This document shows positions 22,579-32,064 of a stretch of DNA of 64,000 bases, piece after piece. The notes under the pieces were generated by a model. The model worked only from the letters and a program-made list of their open reading frames with translations, did not search any database and had not been told where the DNA came from. A program made the position numbers and the translations under genes. Location: assembly GCF_000377205.1 (NCBI RefSeq), contig NZ_KB897911.1, positions 1-64,000 on the forward strand, given 5' to 3'. Position 1 is the stretch's first letter; every line of letters starts with the position of its first letter. The stretch comes from Thioalkalivibrio sp. ALJ3 (GTDB taxonomy: Bacteria > Pseudomonadota > Gammaproteobacteria > Ectothiorhodospirales > Ectothiorhodospiraceae).

Positions 22579-24639
22579 ATGCGCCTGCCCAGGATACTCA
22601 CCACGGGTCTGACCGGTCTGGTCATGGCCTTCGCCGCCGGGGCCCCGGCGGCCGACCCGGTTCCGGCCGGTATGCTCTTTGAGCGTAGCCTGTTCCTCCT
22701 TGCCGAACGTGCACTCAGCCGTGGCGACATGACGGCCTACCGCAATGCTCGCAGCACGCTGGAAGGTTATCCGCTGACGCCCTACCTGGATCATCGCGAA
22801 CTGGCGCGCGATCTCGGCCGGGCCGATCCCGACGCCGTGCGTGACTTTATCGAGGAGCACGACGATACGCCGCTGGCCAGCCAGCTACGCAGCAACTACC
22901 TCTCCTATCTGGCCCGCGAAGAGGCCTGGTCGCGGTATCTCGACTTTGCCGACGACGGCCGCGATCTCTCCGTCACGCAGGACTGCCAGCGGCGCAAGGC
23001 ACTGATCGAGACTGGCAATACCTCGGCGGCGATCGAAGATATGGAGTCCATCTGGCTGCACGGCCAGTCGCGCCCCAGTGCCTGTGACCCCGCACTCAAG
23101 GCCTGGCGGGATGCCGGTGGACTGACCGACGAGCTGGCCTGGGAGCGTTTCGCCCTGGCGATGCAGGCGCGCCAGACCGGGCTCGCGCGCTACCTCCGTC
23201 GCTATCTGGCGAGCGCCGATCGTGGCTGGGCGGAGCGCTGGCTGGAACTCGAGTCACGCCCCGCGCGCGTAGTCGAGGTCGACTTCCGTGCGGATGATCA
23301 CCGTTCGGCCGAGGCGATGCTGGAGCAGGCATTCAAGCGCTGGATTCCGCAGGACCTGGACGCGGCACTGAAGGGTTGGGCCGAGCGTGGCGAGCGTCTG
23401 GGCTTCCCGGCCGAGACGGCCCGCGAGATCGAACACGCGCTCGCGTTGCGCCTTGCTCTGCGCTTCCGCTCCGAGACGCTGGAGTTCATGGAAGGGCTGG
23501 ACGCGGAGGTCTTCGATGACCAGCTGCGCCAATGGCAGGTGCGTGCGGCGCTGCATGAACGCGACTGGGAGACGGTCAAGAGCGCGGTTCGGGCGATGAG
23601 CCGCGAGGCACGCGAAGAGACGGCCTGGCAGTACTGGTATGCCCGGGCGCTGGAGCAGCTCGGGGATGCCGACGAGGCACGCTTCTTCTACGAGCGTGCG
23701 GCGCGCGAGCGCAACTTCCATGGATTCCTGGCCGCCGACCGCCTAGGGCAGCCATATCGCATCGGACACCAGCCCCTGCAGCTAGCCGATGGTGCGCGTG
23801 AGTCGGTCAGCGGGCTACCCGCCATGCAGCGCATGCGCGAGCTGGTAGCACTGGGCCGCTACGCCGAGGCGCGGCGCGAGTGGACCCGCACGGTGGCCAA
23901 CATGGAGACGCCCGAACTGGAGGCCGCGGCCGCGGCGTTCGCCGACTGGAACTGGTACGACCGCGCGATCTTCACCATTGCGCGGGCCCGCAACTGGGAC
24001 GATATCGAGCTGCGCTTCCCGCTGGCCTTCGACTCGGTGATCGTCCCGGGCGCGGAGAAACAGGGCATCGACCCGGCCTGGGCGATGGCGATCGCCCGCC
24101 AGGAGAGCGCCTTTCTGCATGACGTGCGTTCCGGGGCCGGGGCGCTGGGCGTGATGCAGATCATGCCGGCGACCGGGCGCTCGATCGCCTCCAGCGCCGG
24201 GGTCCGGGTCAACTCCGACTGGGACATCCTCGACCCAGCGACCAATGCGACGCTGGGCACCTATTACCTGCGGCGCAACCTGGATCGCTTTGGCGGGCAC
24301 AGCCTGCTGTCCACGGCGGCCTACAACGCCGGGGCGCATCGCGTGCGCTCCTGGCTGCCGGACGACGGCGAGATGGACGCCGATATCTGGGCCGAGCTGA
24401 TCCCGTTCTCGGAGACCCGCGATTATGTGCGCCGGGTATATGCCTACCAGATCGTCTATGCGGTGCGTCTGGGGCAGGACCCGCCGTCGCTGTCGCAGCT
24501 GCTGTTCCCGGTAACGCCGCAGTCCAAGCTCGCGGCGAGCCGCGAGGATCACCTTCGAGCGTTGCGCAACATGCGCGAGGACCTCGCGCTCGGTCGCGCC
24601 TTCTGCGACGCGCCCGGCTACACCGATAACGCCTGCTGA
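22579..24639 (+). CDS. slt: Soluble lytic murein transglycosylase Slt
   Basis: It cleaves glycan strands of peptidoglycan, forming 1,6-anhydromuramic ends in the periplasm. The 686 residues from MRLPRILTTGLTGL begin with a signal peptide ending at GAPAA; in-frame starts at 22546 and 22483 would add a hydrophilic leader. A long alpha-helical superhelix precedes the C-terminal catalytic domain, where ARQESAF holds the catalytic Glu (about residue 509), followed by GALGVMQIMPATG and AYNAGAHRV. The length matches Slt70-type enzymes. Confidence 0.93.
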   Translation: MRLPRILTTGLTGLVMAFAAGAPAADPVPAGMLFERSLFLLAERALSRGDMTAYRNARSTLEGYPLTPYLDHRELARDLGRADPDAVRDFIEEHDDTPLASQLRSNYLSYLAREEAWSRYLDFADDGRDLSVTQDCQRRKALIETGNTSAAIEDMESIWLHGQSRPSACDPALKAWRDAGGLTDELAWERFALAMQARQTGLARYLRRYLASADRGWAERWLELESRPARVVEVDFRADDHRSAEAMLEQAFKRWIPQDLDAALKGWAERGERLGFPAETAREIEHALALRLALRFRSETLEFMEGLDAEVFDDQLRQWQVRAALHERDWETVKSAVRAMSREAREETAWQYWYARALEQLGDADEARFFYERAARERNFHGFLAADRLGQPYRIGHQPLQLADGARESVSGLPAMQRMRELVALGRYAEARREWTRTVANMETPELEAAAAAFADWNWYDRAIFTIARARNWDDIELRFPLAFDSVIVPGAEKQGIDPAWAMAIARQESAFLHDVRSGAGALGVMQIMPATGRSIASSAGVRVNSDWDILDPATNATLGTYYLRRNLDRFGGHSLLSTAAYNAGAHRVRSWLPDDGEMDADIWAELIPFSETRDYVRRVYAYQIVYAVRLGQDPPSLSQLLFPVTPQSKLAASREDHLRALRNMREDLALGRAFCDAPGYTDNAC

Positions 24640-24663
24640 CGGGCCGGGGCTGCTTCACGCGCT

Positions 24664-25493
24664 GAGGCTGGGCCTGTTTGGGCCTCTGGTGTTTACGGTG
24701 CCTTCGTCCGGCCGCCTGCCATGCGCTCACTCGCGAGCGCGCCGCGCCCGTTTTTGATCAACAACTGGCTTTCTTGCTTGCCCAAGAAAGTACCCGTCGA
24801 GGCGCACCCGGATTCCGCCCGGGGACCTTGCTCCAGGGCCCTCGGGCCGGCGGCGCTGAAACTCGCTACGCTGTCGCTTCGCTCAGACAGTCAGCGCCTC
24901 TCTTCCGCCCCGAGAACCCTTCCGCAAGGGGCTTCATACGGGGGATAAGGTCAAGACAAGAGCCATTCCCCAACGTTTCGCCCAACTCCGACGCCGTAGG
25001 GTGCGGTTGAGCGCAGCGAAACGCACCGTTCCGACGTCGGGGCAACTCTGATGCGATTCGCTGCACTCATCCGCATCCTGCCCGCCCCCCAGCGCCCGCT
25101 GGCGGGCGCGGCACGCCACGGCCGCAGGCCGCGCGTGCCGAAGATGTCCGAAGACCTAGCCTCCATCTACAAGCAAAATCGCCGGGACAGCTGCTGTCTT
25201 GACCTTCACCCCCCGTTGTCGTCGCGCCGAGTGGAGAGGGTTTTCGCAGGAAGAGAGGCGCTGACTGTTTGAGCGGAGCGTAGCGCAGCGAGTTTCAGCG
25301 CCGCCCGCGAAAAGCCTCGGAGCGAGGGAAACCCCGGCCCGCACAGCGGGCCGGGGTCGCGGCAGTCGGGCGTGTTTCTTGGGTACTTCTTTGCACGAGC
25401 AAAGAAGTACCTCGCGGCGCGCTCGCGAGTGAGCGCATGGCAGGCGGCGGACCGAAGGCAAGTAAACACCGACGACGAACCAGGGCCAGCCTC
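24664..25493. repeat. 830-bp imperfect inverted-repeat element
   Basis: Two arms of about 290 bases are imperfect reverse complements. The left begins GAGGCTGG at 24664 and the right ends CCAGCCTC at 25493. The best-kept part starts with GGTGTTTAC (24688) and includes CCGCCTGCCATGCGCTCAC, mirrored at 25412-25470. Around 24861-24905 and 25250-25300 both arms keep GCTGAAACTCGCT and AGTCAGCGCCTCTCTTCC in opposite orientation. The 230-base centre holds a separate motif, GGTGCGGTTGAGCGCAGCGA. No plausible gene is inside. It fills the slt-globin gap and is probably a degenerate mobile or recombination-derived repeat. Confidence 0.8.
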
Positions 25494-25518
25494 AACAGGG
25501 CAGGCGGGTGGGAAGATG

Positions 25519-25899
25519 CTAGCGAATGATGTCCTCGCGCATCCGGCTGGCGATGCCATCCGCCAGCTGTTGCCACTCGGCCGCCAGTGGCGCCTCCAGG
25601 TGCTCCTCGGTGGTCGCCTTGAAATGCCGCATCCAGACTGCCAGGTCGTCGTCGGTCAGGTTCAGCGGGGCGTGCTTGCCAACCATGTCGATCGTGGGCG
25701 GTTGCTCCAGGCGGCCACCCAGGTTCATGTACCAGAAGTCCGAGATGCGCCGGACATGATCCTCGAAGTCCTGGATGCGCTCGAAATGGTGCCCGACGTC
25801 GGGGTCGCTGGACAGGCGGCGATAGAAGTCGTCGATGACCGAGCGGATGCGCTCGGCGCCGATCTTGTCGCACAGTGGCTCGAGTTTGCGAAAGGCCAT
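25519..25899 (-). CDS. Truncated hemoglobin, probably group III
   Basis: This small globin has 126 residues from MAFRKLEPLCDKIGAERI; GGAG lies upstream of that ATG. FYRRLSSDPDVGHHFERI carries the B-helix Phe-Tyr pair (Tyr-B10), HVRRISDFW is the E/F region of group III globins, and H in GKHAPLNL is the likely proximal ligand. Such globins bind O2 or NO or hold redox roles, but the true ligand is unknown. It is convergent with slt across the inverted repeat, and divergent from the kinase gene. Confidence 0.8.
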   Translation of the reverse strand: MAFRKLEPLCDKIGAERIRSVIDDFYRRLSSDPDVGHHFERIQDFEDHVRRISDFWYMNLGGRLEQPPTIDMVGKHAPLNLTDDDLAVWMRHFKATTEEHLEAPLAAEWQQLADGIASRMREDIIR

Positions 25900-25970
25900 G
25901 GGGTAGGTCTCCTGACGAATCCTGCGGTAACCGTTAACCTGCACGTTGATCAGCAAGCCGGATACCGAGG

Positions 25971-26882
25971 ATGAACCGATTGGATTCTGCGGGCCCTGAC
26001 GCCATCACGGCGGCGGTGGCCCAGTGCATCACGGACCATACCGCAAGCGCGTTCGAGCCGACAGGAAGCCAGGCCTGTTCCGGGGGCTCGATCAACCAGG
26101 CTCAGCGCGTGACCGGGACCGATGGTCGGACCTTTTTCGCGAAGCTCAACCGGGGCGCGATGGCCGAGGCGATGTTTGCGGCCGAGGCGCGCGGGCTTGA
26201 GGAGCTGGCCCGCTGCGAGCGAATGAAAATCCCCGCGGTGATCGGTACGGGCAAGGCGGGGGATGTCTGCTTCATCGTGCTGGAGGAACTGGACCTGGAC
26301 GGCCGTCGCGACGGGGTCGCGCTGGGGCACGGGGTGGCCGACATGCACATGAAGATGGCGGCGCGCTTCGGGCTGGACCACGACAATTACATCGGCTCGA
26401 CACCGCAGTCGAACCGCCAGCATGATGACTGGGTGTCGTTCTATCGCGACGAGCGCCTGGGCTTCCAGCGGGGTCTGGCGCGCGAGCGCGGGGCCGCGCA
26501 TTCGCTGATCCAGGCGCTGGAATCGCTGGAAGCGAGTCTGGACGGGTTCTTCAGCGACTACCGCCCCGAGCCTTCACTGCTGCACGGGGACCTGTGGAGC
26601 GGCAACTGGGGCTTCCAGTCCGATGGTGCGGCCGTACTGTTCGATCCGGCCGTGTACTACGGGGATCCGGAGGCGGATCTGGCGATGATGGAGCTGTTCG
26701 GCCATCCCGGGCAGGACTTCTTCGATGCCTACGAGGAGATGCGCCCGGTCGACGCCGGCTACCCGGTGCGCAAGACGCTCTACAACCTCTACCACATCCT
26801 GAACCACGACCACCTGTTTGGCGGAGGGTATGGTTCCCAGGCCGAGCACATGATCCGCCAGTTGCTGGCGGAGCTTGGATGA
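25971..26882 (+). CDS. Fructosamine kinase family protein
   Basis: It phosphorylates sugars on glycated proteins or free fructosamines, allowing deglycation. The 303 residues have the kinase-like fold: [10 protein letters not shown] in the nucleotide loop, FAKLNRG with the Lys, and [13 protein letters not shown] as the catalytic loop (near 202-214) with [16 protein letters not shown] as the metal site. The family is widespread in bacteria. The start is an ATG right after GAGG, so the ribosome site is poor. Confidence 0.93.
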   Translation: MNRLDSAGPDAITAAVAQCITDHTASAFEPTGSQACSGGSINQAQRVTGTDGRTFFAKLNRGAMAEAMFAAEARGLEELARCERMKIPAVIGTGKAGDVCFIVLEELDLDGRRDGVALGHGVADMHMKMAARFGLDHDNYIGSTPQSNRQHDDWVSFYRDERLGFQRGLARERGAAHSLIQALESLEASLDGFFSDYRPEPSLLHGDLWSGNWGFQSDGAAVLFDPAVYYGDPEADLAMMELFGHPGQDFFDAYEEMRPVDAGYPVRKTLYNLYHILNHDHLFGGGYGSQAEHMIRQLLAELG

Positions 26883-26985
26883 GCGCCGCACGGGATGCGG
26901 ATCGAGGGATGTCAGCCCGGGGCCGTGGGGATTGGGCCGCATCGCGGGCTTGTCGCCCCGGGGCGGGGCGGCTAAGGTTCCGTCC

Positions 26986-27501
26986 ATGACGGCCAACAAC
27001 GACAATACCGCTCCACGCGTGGGCGTGGTGATGGGCAGCACCTCCGACTGGGCGACGATGGAGCGTGCGGTGGAGGTGCTGGAGGAACTGGGCGTGCCCT
27101 ACGAGGCGCGTGTGGTCTCCGCCCACCGCACCCCGGATCTCCTGTTCGAATATGCCGAACAGGCCCGCGAACGGGGCCTGGCCGCGATTATTGCCGGGGC
27201 CGGGGGCGCTGCGCACCTGCCCGGCATGCTGGCGGCCAAAACCTCGGTGCCGGTGCTTGGCGTGCCGGTGGCCTCACGCCATCTGAAGGGACAGGACTCG
27301 CTGCTGTCGATCGTGCAGATGCCGAAGGGGGTCCCGGTCGCGACCTTCGCCATTGGCGAGGCCGGCGCGGCCAATGCCGCGCTGTTTGCCGCCGCGATGC
27401 TGGCCAACTCCGACCCCGCCCTGTGCGAACGTCTGGATGCCTTCCGTCGCGCGCAGCGCGACACGGTGCTCAACCAGATCCTGCCGCCGGCCGCATCATG
27501 A
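26986..27501 (+). CDS. purE: N5-carboxyaminoimidazole ribonucleotide mutase PurE
   Basis: It moves the carboxyl group of N5-CAIR to form CAIR. The 171 residues begin at [26 protein letters not shown] and [11 protein letters not shown] are the active-site motifs (His in AHRT). Upstream codons to 26875 overlap the kinase and look non-coding. AAGG lies at a short distance. It overlaps purK by four bases. Confidence 0.96.
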   Translation: MTANNDNTAPRVGVVMGSTSDWATMERAVEVLEELGVPYEARVVSAHRTPDLLFEYAEQARERGLAAIIAGAGGAAHLPGMLAAKTSVPVLGVPVASRHLKGQDSLLSIVQMPKGVPVATFAIGEAGAANAALFAAAMLANSDPALCERLDAFRRAQRDTVLNQILPPAAS

Positions 27502-28661
27502 TCCTGCCTCCCGCCACATTGGGGCTGCTCGGCGGCGGGCAGCTCGGCCGCTACTTTGTGCGGGCCGCGCGCGAGATGGGTTATGCCGTGTGGGTGCTGG
27601 ATCCCGACCCGCACAGCCCCGCCGGACAGGTCGCCACGCGTCATCTTTGTCAGCCCTACGAGGATGCGGAGACGCTGTCGGCCCTGACCGGCCAGTGCGC
27701 GGTGATTACCTGCGAGTTCGAGAACATCCCGCGCCCGGCACTGGAGTGGCTGGAGGCCAATGCCTGTCTGCGGCCCGGACTTTGCGCGCTGGGCGTGGCC
27801 CAGGACCGGCTGGAGGAGAAGCGCTTTCTCGCCGAGATCGGGGTAGCGGTCGCGCCGTGGCGTCCGGTGACAGCCGGTGGCGATGGTGGCGAGGACGCCA
27901 CCGGCGCGCCATCCTTCCCGGCGATCCTGAAGACGGCCCGCCTGGGGTACGACGGCAAGGGGCAGCGCCCCATGGATCACATGGGCGATCTGGCGGCCGC
28001 GCATGCGGAGCTCGGTGGCGTGGACTGTGTGCTTGAGGAGCGGGTAGAGCTCGAGCGCGAACTGTCGGTCGTGGTGGCGCGCACGGCGGACGGTCGCAGC
28101 GAGGCCTTCCCTGTATCCGAAAATGTGCACCGCGATGGCATCCTGCACCTGAGCCGGGTACCGGCGCGCGTCGACGAGGAGCTGTCCGGGCGCGCGGTGG
28201 CGATCGCGCAGTTGATTGCCGATCGCCTGGACTATTGCGGGGTGCTGGCGGTCGAGTTCTTCCTGACCATGGGCGGGGATCTGGTGGTTAACGAGATCGC
28301 CCCGCGCCCGCACAACACCGGTCATTACACGCTGGACGCCTGCACCGTCTCCCAGTTCGAGCAGCAGGTGCGTGCGATCTGTGGTCTGGGGCTGGCCCCG
28401 GCGCGCCTGACCGCCCCGGTGGCGATGGTCAACCTGCTGGGGGATTTGTGGCCCGCGGACGGCAGCCCGGACTGGTCCGACGTGCTGGACGCCGGGCGTG
28501 CGCGCCTGCATCTGTATGGCAAGAGCGAGGCGCGGGCGGGGCGCAAGATGGGGCACCTGAGCGTGCTGGGCCTGCCTGGCGAGGACGATGCGATGGCCCC
28601 GGCGTCCACCGCCGAGGGGCTTTGGCAGGATCTGGCGCGGGCAGCCGGGGTGTCCGCGTGA
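27498..28661 (+). CDS. purK: N5-carboxyaminoimidazole ribonucleotide synthetase PurK
   Basis: It makes N5-CAIR from AIR, bicarbonate and ATP, the step before PurE. The 387 residues show the ATP-grasp layout: [11 protein letters not shown] at the N-terminus, [14 protein letters not shown] (ATP loop), [14 protein letters not shown] and [14 protein letters not shown], the metal-binding end. ATGA overlap with purE and GTGA overlap with the next gene show tight coupling. Confidence 0.96.
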   Translation: MILPPATLGLLGGGQLGRYFVRAAREMGYAVWVLDPDPHSPAGQVATRHLCQPYEDAETLSALTGQCAVITCEFENIPRPALEWLEANACLRPGLCALGVAQDRLEEKRFLAEIGVAVAPWRPVTAGGDGGEDATGAPSFPAILKTARLGYDGKGQRPMDHMGDLAAAHAELGGVDCVLEERVELERELSVVVARTADGRSEAFPVSENVHRDGILHLSRVPARVDEELSGRAVAIAQLIADRLDYCGVLAVEFFLTMGGDLVVNEIAPRPHNTGHYTLDACTVSQFEQQVRAICGLGLAPARLTAPVAMVNLLGDLWPADGSPDWSDVLDAGRARLHLYGKSEARAGRKMGHLSVLGLPGEDDAMAPASTAEGLWQDLARAAGVSA

Positions 28662-29275
28662 GCGAGGCATTCCCGGACAGCCGTTCGCGCCGGGCGCGTC
28701 AGGCGGAGCTCAAGCGCGACCTGGAATTCGACGATGCCCTGGCGGGCGAGTCTCTGCGCTTTCGCACGACCTGGGGGCTTTTTTCGCCGCGCCGGATCGA
28801 CGATGGCACGCGCATGCTGCTGGATCGCGTCGAGGTGCGTCCGACCGATGACTGTCTCGATCTGGGCTGTGGCTATGGCCCGATCGGCCTGACCCTCGCG
28901 CGCAAGGCCCCGCAGGGCACGACGATACTGGTGGATACCAATTTCCTGGCGGTCGAGTACAGCCGGCGCAACGCCGAGCTCAACGGCATCACCAACGTCG
29001 AGTGCATAAACAGCAACGGCTTTGCGCAGATCCGCGAGCGGCGCTTCGATCTCGTGGCCTCCAATCTGCCCGCCAAGGTAGGGCGGGAGATGCTCTACAC
29101 CTACCTGCTGGATGCCCACGAGCAGATGAACCCCAGTGGCCGCATCTATGTCGTAACCATTACCGGATTGCGGCGTTTCATCGAGAAGGGGTTCAAGGAA
29201 GTGTTCGGCAACTACGACAAGGTCAAGCAGGGCCGCGAATACACCGTCGCGGCCGCCGAACGCGAGCCCGACTGA
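28658..29275 (+). CDS. Class I SAM methyltransferase (RsmC/small-subunit-like)
   Basis: The 205 residues begin with GTG overlapping the purK stop (GTGA). LDLGCGYGPIGLTLA is the SAM-binding motif I; the DPP/NPP-like motif reads ASNLPAKVG instead of SNPPF. The arrangement SLRFRTTWGLFSPRRID then motif I is typical of RsmC-like methyltransferases (MTS domain). The substrate is not known; the altered NPP motif leaves activity on guanine bases in doubt. Three bases separate it from the next start. Confidence 0.85.
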   Translation: MSEAFPDSRSRRARQAELKRDLEFDDALAGESLRFRTTWGLFSPRRIDDGTRMLLDRVEVRPTDDCLDLGCGYGPIGLTLARKAPQGTTILVDTNFLAVEYSRRNAELNGITNVECINSNGFAQIRERRFDLVASNLPAKVGREMLYTYLLDAHEQMNPSGRIYVVTITGLRRFIEKGFKEVFGNYDKVKQGREYTVAAAEREPD

Positions 29276-29277
29276 CC

Positions 29278-29943
29278 ATGGTCGAGGGAGTGGGCGAACT
29301 CCCGGTTGCGCTCCGCGTGTTGTCTGCGTTGCTCCTGGGGGCAGGGCTGCTGATCATGCTCCGGCGCATGCCCTGGGAGGCGTTTTTTGTTCCCGGGCGC
29401 ACGCAACTAATTGTGATCGCCACTTTGTGTTTGCTGCTGATCTGGGGGCTGCGCGCGCAGACCCTTGAGGGACTGGCGCTGCACTTTCTCGGCGTGGCCA
29501 CGATCACGCTGATGTTTGGCTGGCAGCTGGCGATCCTGATGGTGTTCCTGGTGGTCGCGGGACTGGCCCTGCTGGGGGCGCTGCCGCTTGCGGCCTTTCC
29601 GCTGACGGTGTTGCTGGCGGGCGTGCTGCCGGTGGCCGTGACCTGGGGTTTGCTGCGGGCAACCGAGACCTGGCTGCCACGCCACATGTTCATCTATCTA
29701 TACGGGGTCGCCTTCCTCGGCGGGGCCCTGACGGTGGCGGCCACGGTATTGACCTCGGCCGTGATCTACGCGCTGTTCACCGACCTGGCCTGGGGCGATA
29801 TCTATCGCGATTACGTGCGCTATCTGGCGCTGCTCGTACTGCCCGAGGCCGTCCTCAACGGCATGGTCGTGACCGGTCTGGTGATGGTGCGTCCCGAATG
29901 GTTGGCAACCTGGTCGGACGAGCGCTACGTGCACGGGCGCTGA
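29278..29943 (+). CDS. Membrane protein of the CbiM-like ECF permease family
   Basis: The 221 residues form about six membrane helices. The conserved C-terminal LPEAVLNGMVVTGLVMVRPE and central HMFIYLYGVAFLGGALTV match the CbiM-like family annotated as energy-coupling-factor permease. No ATPase or substrate-specific partner gene lies nearby, so its substrate and whether it transports at all are open. The ATG at 29278 follows the methyltransferase stop by two bases. Confidence 0.75.
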   Translation: MVEGVGELPVALRVLSALLLGAGLLIMLRRMPWEAFFVPGRTQLIVIATLCLLLIWGLRAQTLEGLALHFLGVATITLMFGWQLAILMVFLVVAGLALLGALPLAAFPLTVLLAGVLPVAVTWGLLRATETWLPRHMFIYLYGVAFLGGALTVAATVLTSAVIYALFTDLAWGDIYRDYVRYLALLVLPEAVLNGMVVTGLVMVRPEWLATWSDERYVHGR

Positions 29944-30070
29944 GCACGCGGGAATCGGCATATCCCTATCGGTTTTTATGTTAATGCACCGTTCAGGGAA
30001 GCCCTGCTAACGTTCGCTTCAGATGGGGCCGCAACCCCGTTGGTGAGTTGCAAACGAGGAGACCACAACA

Positions 30071-30394
30071 ATGAAAATCAAGCTGTTCGTTCTGGCCGGA
30101 ATCGCAGGGGGTGCGCTGATGCTGTCCTCCGCCGCGCAAGCGGCCGACATCCAGGCTGGCCAGTCCAAGTACCAGTCGACCTGCCTGAGCTGCCATGGGG
30201 CCCAGGGCAAGGGTCAGGCGATCTTCCCCCCGCTGGCTGGTCGTGACGCCGAGTACGTGGCCGACAAGCTCGAGCGCTACCGTGCCGGTGAAGAGATCGG
30301 TTCTCATTCCGGTCTGATGCGCCCGCATGCCCAGGCGCTGAGCGATGACGACATCGCCAACGTGGCCGCCTTCATCGAATCCGAATTCAACTGA
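30071..30394 (+). CDS. Small exported class I cytochrome c
   Basis: After a signal peptide ending SSAAQA (about residue 24), the mature protein has one heme site, CLSCH (near 38-42), and a likely axial Met in GLMRPHAQAL. It is 107 residues long, like c-553/c5 electron carriers of the periplasm. AGGAGA precedes the ATG. It stands alone: a palindromic terminator follows, and no oxidase or reductase is adjacent. Confidence 0.93.
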   Translation: MKIKLFVLAGIAGGALMLSSAAQAADIQAGQSKYQSTCLSCHGAQGKGQAIFPPLAGRDAEYVADKLERYRAGEEIGSHSGLMRPHAQALSDDDIANVAAFIESEFN

Positions 30395-30423
30395 TTCGGG
30401 CAACGAGGAAGTGGCAAGCCGAC

Positions 30424-30448
30424 GGGCCGGGGTTTCCCCGGCCCGTTT
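30424..30448 (+). terminator. Terminator-like hairpin after cytochrome c
   Basis: GGGCCGGGG-TTT-CCCCGGCCC is a 9-bp perfect stem with a 3-base loop, followed by GTTTGCGTT. The T-run is short but the stem is strong and lies 29 bases past the stop. Confidence 0.75.
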
Positions 30449-30574
30449 GCGTTGGAGGACCTGTCGCATGCGCCGCCTTTTGCCTGCCATGGCGGCATCC
30501 GGTAAAGTTCCGCGGTTCCGAGAGCGTGGCCGATGGTCGGTCCCGCTATCCCAGAGATTTCTGCGAGGCTTCCC

Positions 30575-31264
30575 ATGGCACAACCCGATTTCATTGCCCC
30601 GTCCATCCTCTCCGCCGACTTTGCCCGTCTGGGCGAGGAAGTCGACAACGTCCTGGCCTCCGGCGCGGACATCGTCCACTTCGACGTGATGGACAACCAC
30701 TACGTGCCGAACCTGACCATCGGTCCGCTGGTCTGCGATGCCCTGCGCAAGCACGGCGTGACCGCGCCGATCGACGTGCACCTGATGGTCAAGCCGGTGG
30801 ACCGCATCATCCCGGACTTCGCCCAGGCCGGCGCCAGCTACATCACCTTCCACCCGGAGGCCTCCGACCATATCGACCGCACCCTGCAGCTGATCCACTC
30901 CGAGGGCTGCAAGGCGGGTCTGGTGTTCAACCCGGCCACGCCGCTGTCGTATCTCGACTACGTGATGGACAAGGTCGACATGATCCTGCTGATGTCGGTG
31001 AACCCGGGCTTTGGCGGCCAGAAATTCATCCCGGCCACCCTCGACAAGCTGCGCGCCGCGCGCAAGATGATCGACGAATCCGGGCGTGACATCCGCCTCG
31101 AGATCGACGGCGGCGTGAAGGCCGACAACATCCGCGAGATCAAGGCCGCGGGTGCCGATACTTTCGTCGCCGGTTCCGCGATCTTCGGCGCGTCCAGCGA
31201 CTCCGACGCGAACCGCTACAACAGCATCATCCAGCAGATGCGCGACGAGATGGCCAAGGCCTGA
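30575..31264 (+). CDS. rpe: Ribulose-phosphate 3-epimerase
   Basis: It interconverts ribulose and xylulose 5-phosphates in the pentose-phosphate and Calvin cycles, sharing substrates with Tkt. The 229 residues start at [49 protein letters not shown] and EIDGGVK supply metal and phosphate ligands. GAGG precedes the chosen ATG. With gph and trpE it repeats the Pseudomonas gene order. Confidence 0.96.
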   Translation: MAQPDFIAPSILSADFARLGEEVDNVLASGADIVHFDVMDNHYVPNLTIGPLVCDALRKHGVTAPIDVHLMVKPVDRIIPDFAQAGASYITFHPEASDHIDRTLQLIHSEGCKAGLVFNPATPLSYLDYVMDKVDMILLMSVNPGFGGQKFIPATLDKLRAARKMIDESGRDIRLEIDGGVKADNIREIKAAGADTFVAGSAIFGASSDSDANRYNSIIQQMRDEMAKA

Positions 31265-31287
31265 GCCTGACCGCCACGGAGACCGGG

Positions 31288-31971
31288 ATGTCCCTGAAAC
31301 GCCCCCGCATGATCCTGATCGACTTGGACGGCACGCTGATCGACAGCGTGCCGGACCTGGCGTTCAGCGTGGACGCGATGATGCGCGAGCTGGGTCTGCC
31401 CGAACGCGGCGAGCCGGCCGTACGCAACTGGGTCGGCAACGGGGTGGAGCGACTGGTCAAACGGGCGCTGGTGAACGACCTCGACGGCGAGCCAGACCCG
31501 GAAGCCTTCGAGCGCGCACTACCCGTCTTCATGCGCATCTACCAGGAGAACACCGCCGGGCGCTCGCCGCTGTACCCGGGGGTGCGCGAGGGGCTGGACC
31601 AGCTGAAGGCCGCCGGCTACCGCCTGGGCTGCGTGACCAACAAGGCCGAGCGCTTCACCGTGCCGCTGCTGCGTGAGAAGGGCATCCTCGACGACTTCGA
31701 GATCGTGGTCGCCGGCGACGCCCTGCCGCAGAAAAAGCCCGACCCGGCGCCGCTGCTGCACGCGGCGAAGGAACTGGGTGTCGACCCCTCCGAGTCGCTG
31801 ATGGTCGGAGACTCGAAGAGCGACGTGAAGGCGGCACGCGCGGCCGGCTTCCAGATCGTCTGCATGACCTACGGGTACAATCACGGCGACGATATCCGCG
31901 ACGAGCACCCGGATGCGGTGCTCGACCGGTTGGACGAACTCCCGGAACTGCTGCCCGCCCGGGCGGCCTGA
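31288..31971 (+). CDS. gph: Phosphoglycolate phosphatase
   Basis: This HAD hydrolase removes phosphate from 2-phosphoglycolate, formed by Rubisco oxygenation or DNA repair. LIDLDGTLIDS holds the nucleophile Asp, CVTNKA is motif II, KKPDP motif III and MVGDSKSDVKAA motif IV; an alpha-helical cap lies between residues 20 and 85. The 227 residues are typical. It is 23 bases after rpe. Confidence 0.93.
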   Translation: MSLKRPRMILIDLDGTLIDSVPDLAFSVDAMMRELGLPERGEPAVRNWVGNGVERLVKRALVNDLDGEPDPEAFERALPVFMRIYQENTAGRSPLYPGVREGLDQLKAAGYRLGCVTNKAERFTVPLLREKGILDDFEIVVAGDALPQKKPDPAPLLHAAKELGVDPSESLMVGDSKSDVKAARAAGFQIVCMTYGYNHGDDIRDEHPDAVLDRLDELPELLPARAA

Positions 31972-32064
31972 GGATGATCGCAATGGACCGGACAATGGGG
32001 CGATGGCGAAACGGCGACTGATTGTTCGCGCCGTCTTCCCGCTCTCTTGTCAGGAACCATTGTG

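Noticed and set aside
24640-25518. Small genes inside the inverted repeat (several 60-120 codon frames)
   Set aside because: Frames occur in both arms as mirror products of the repeat, with no starts or motifs.
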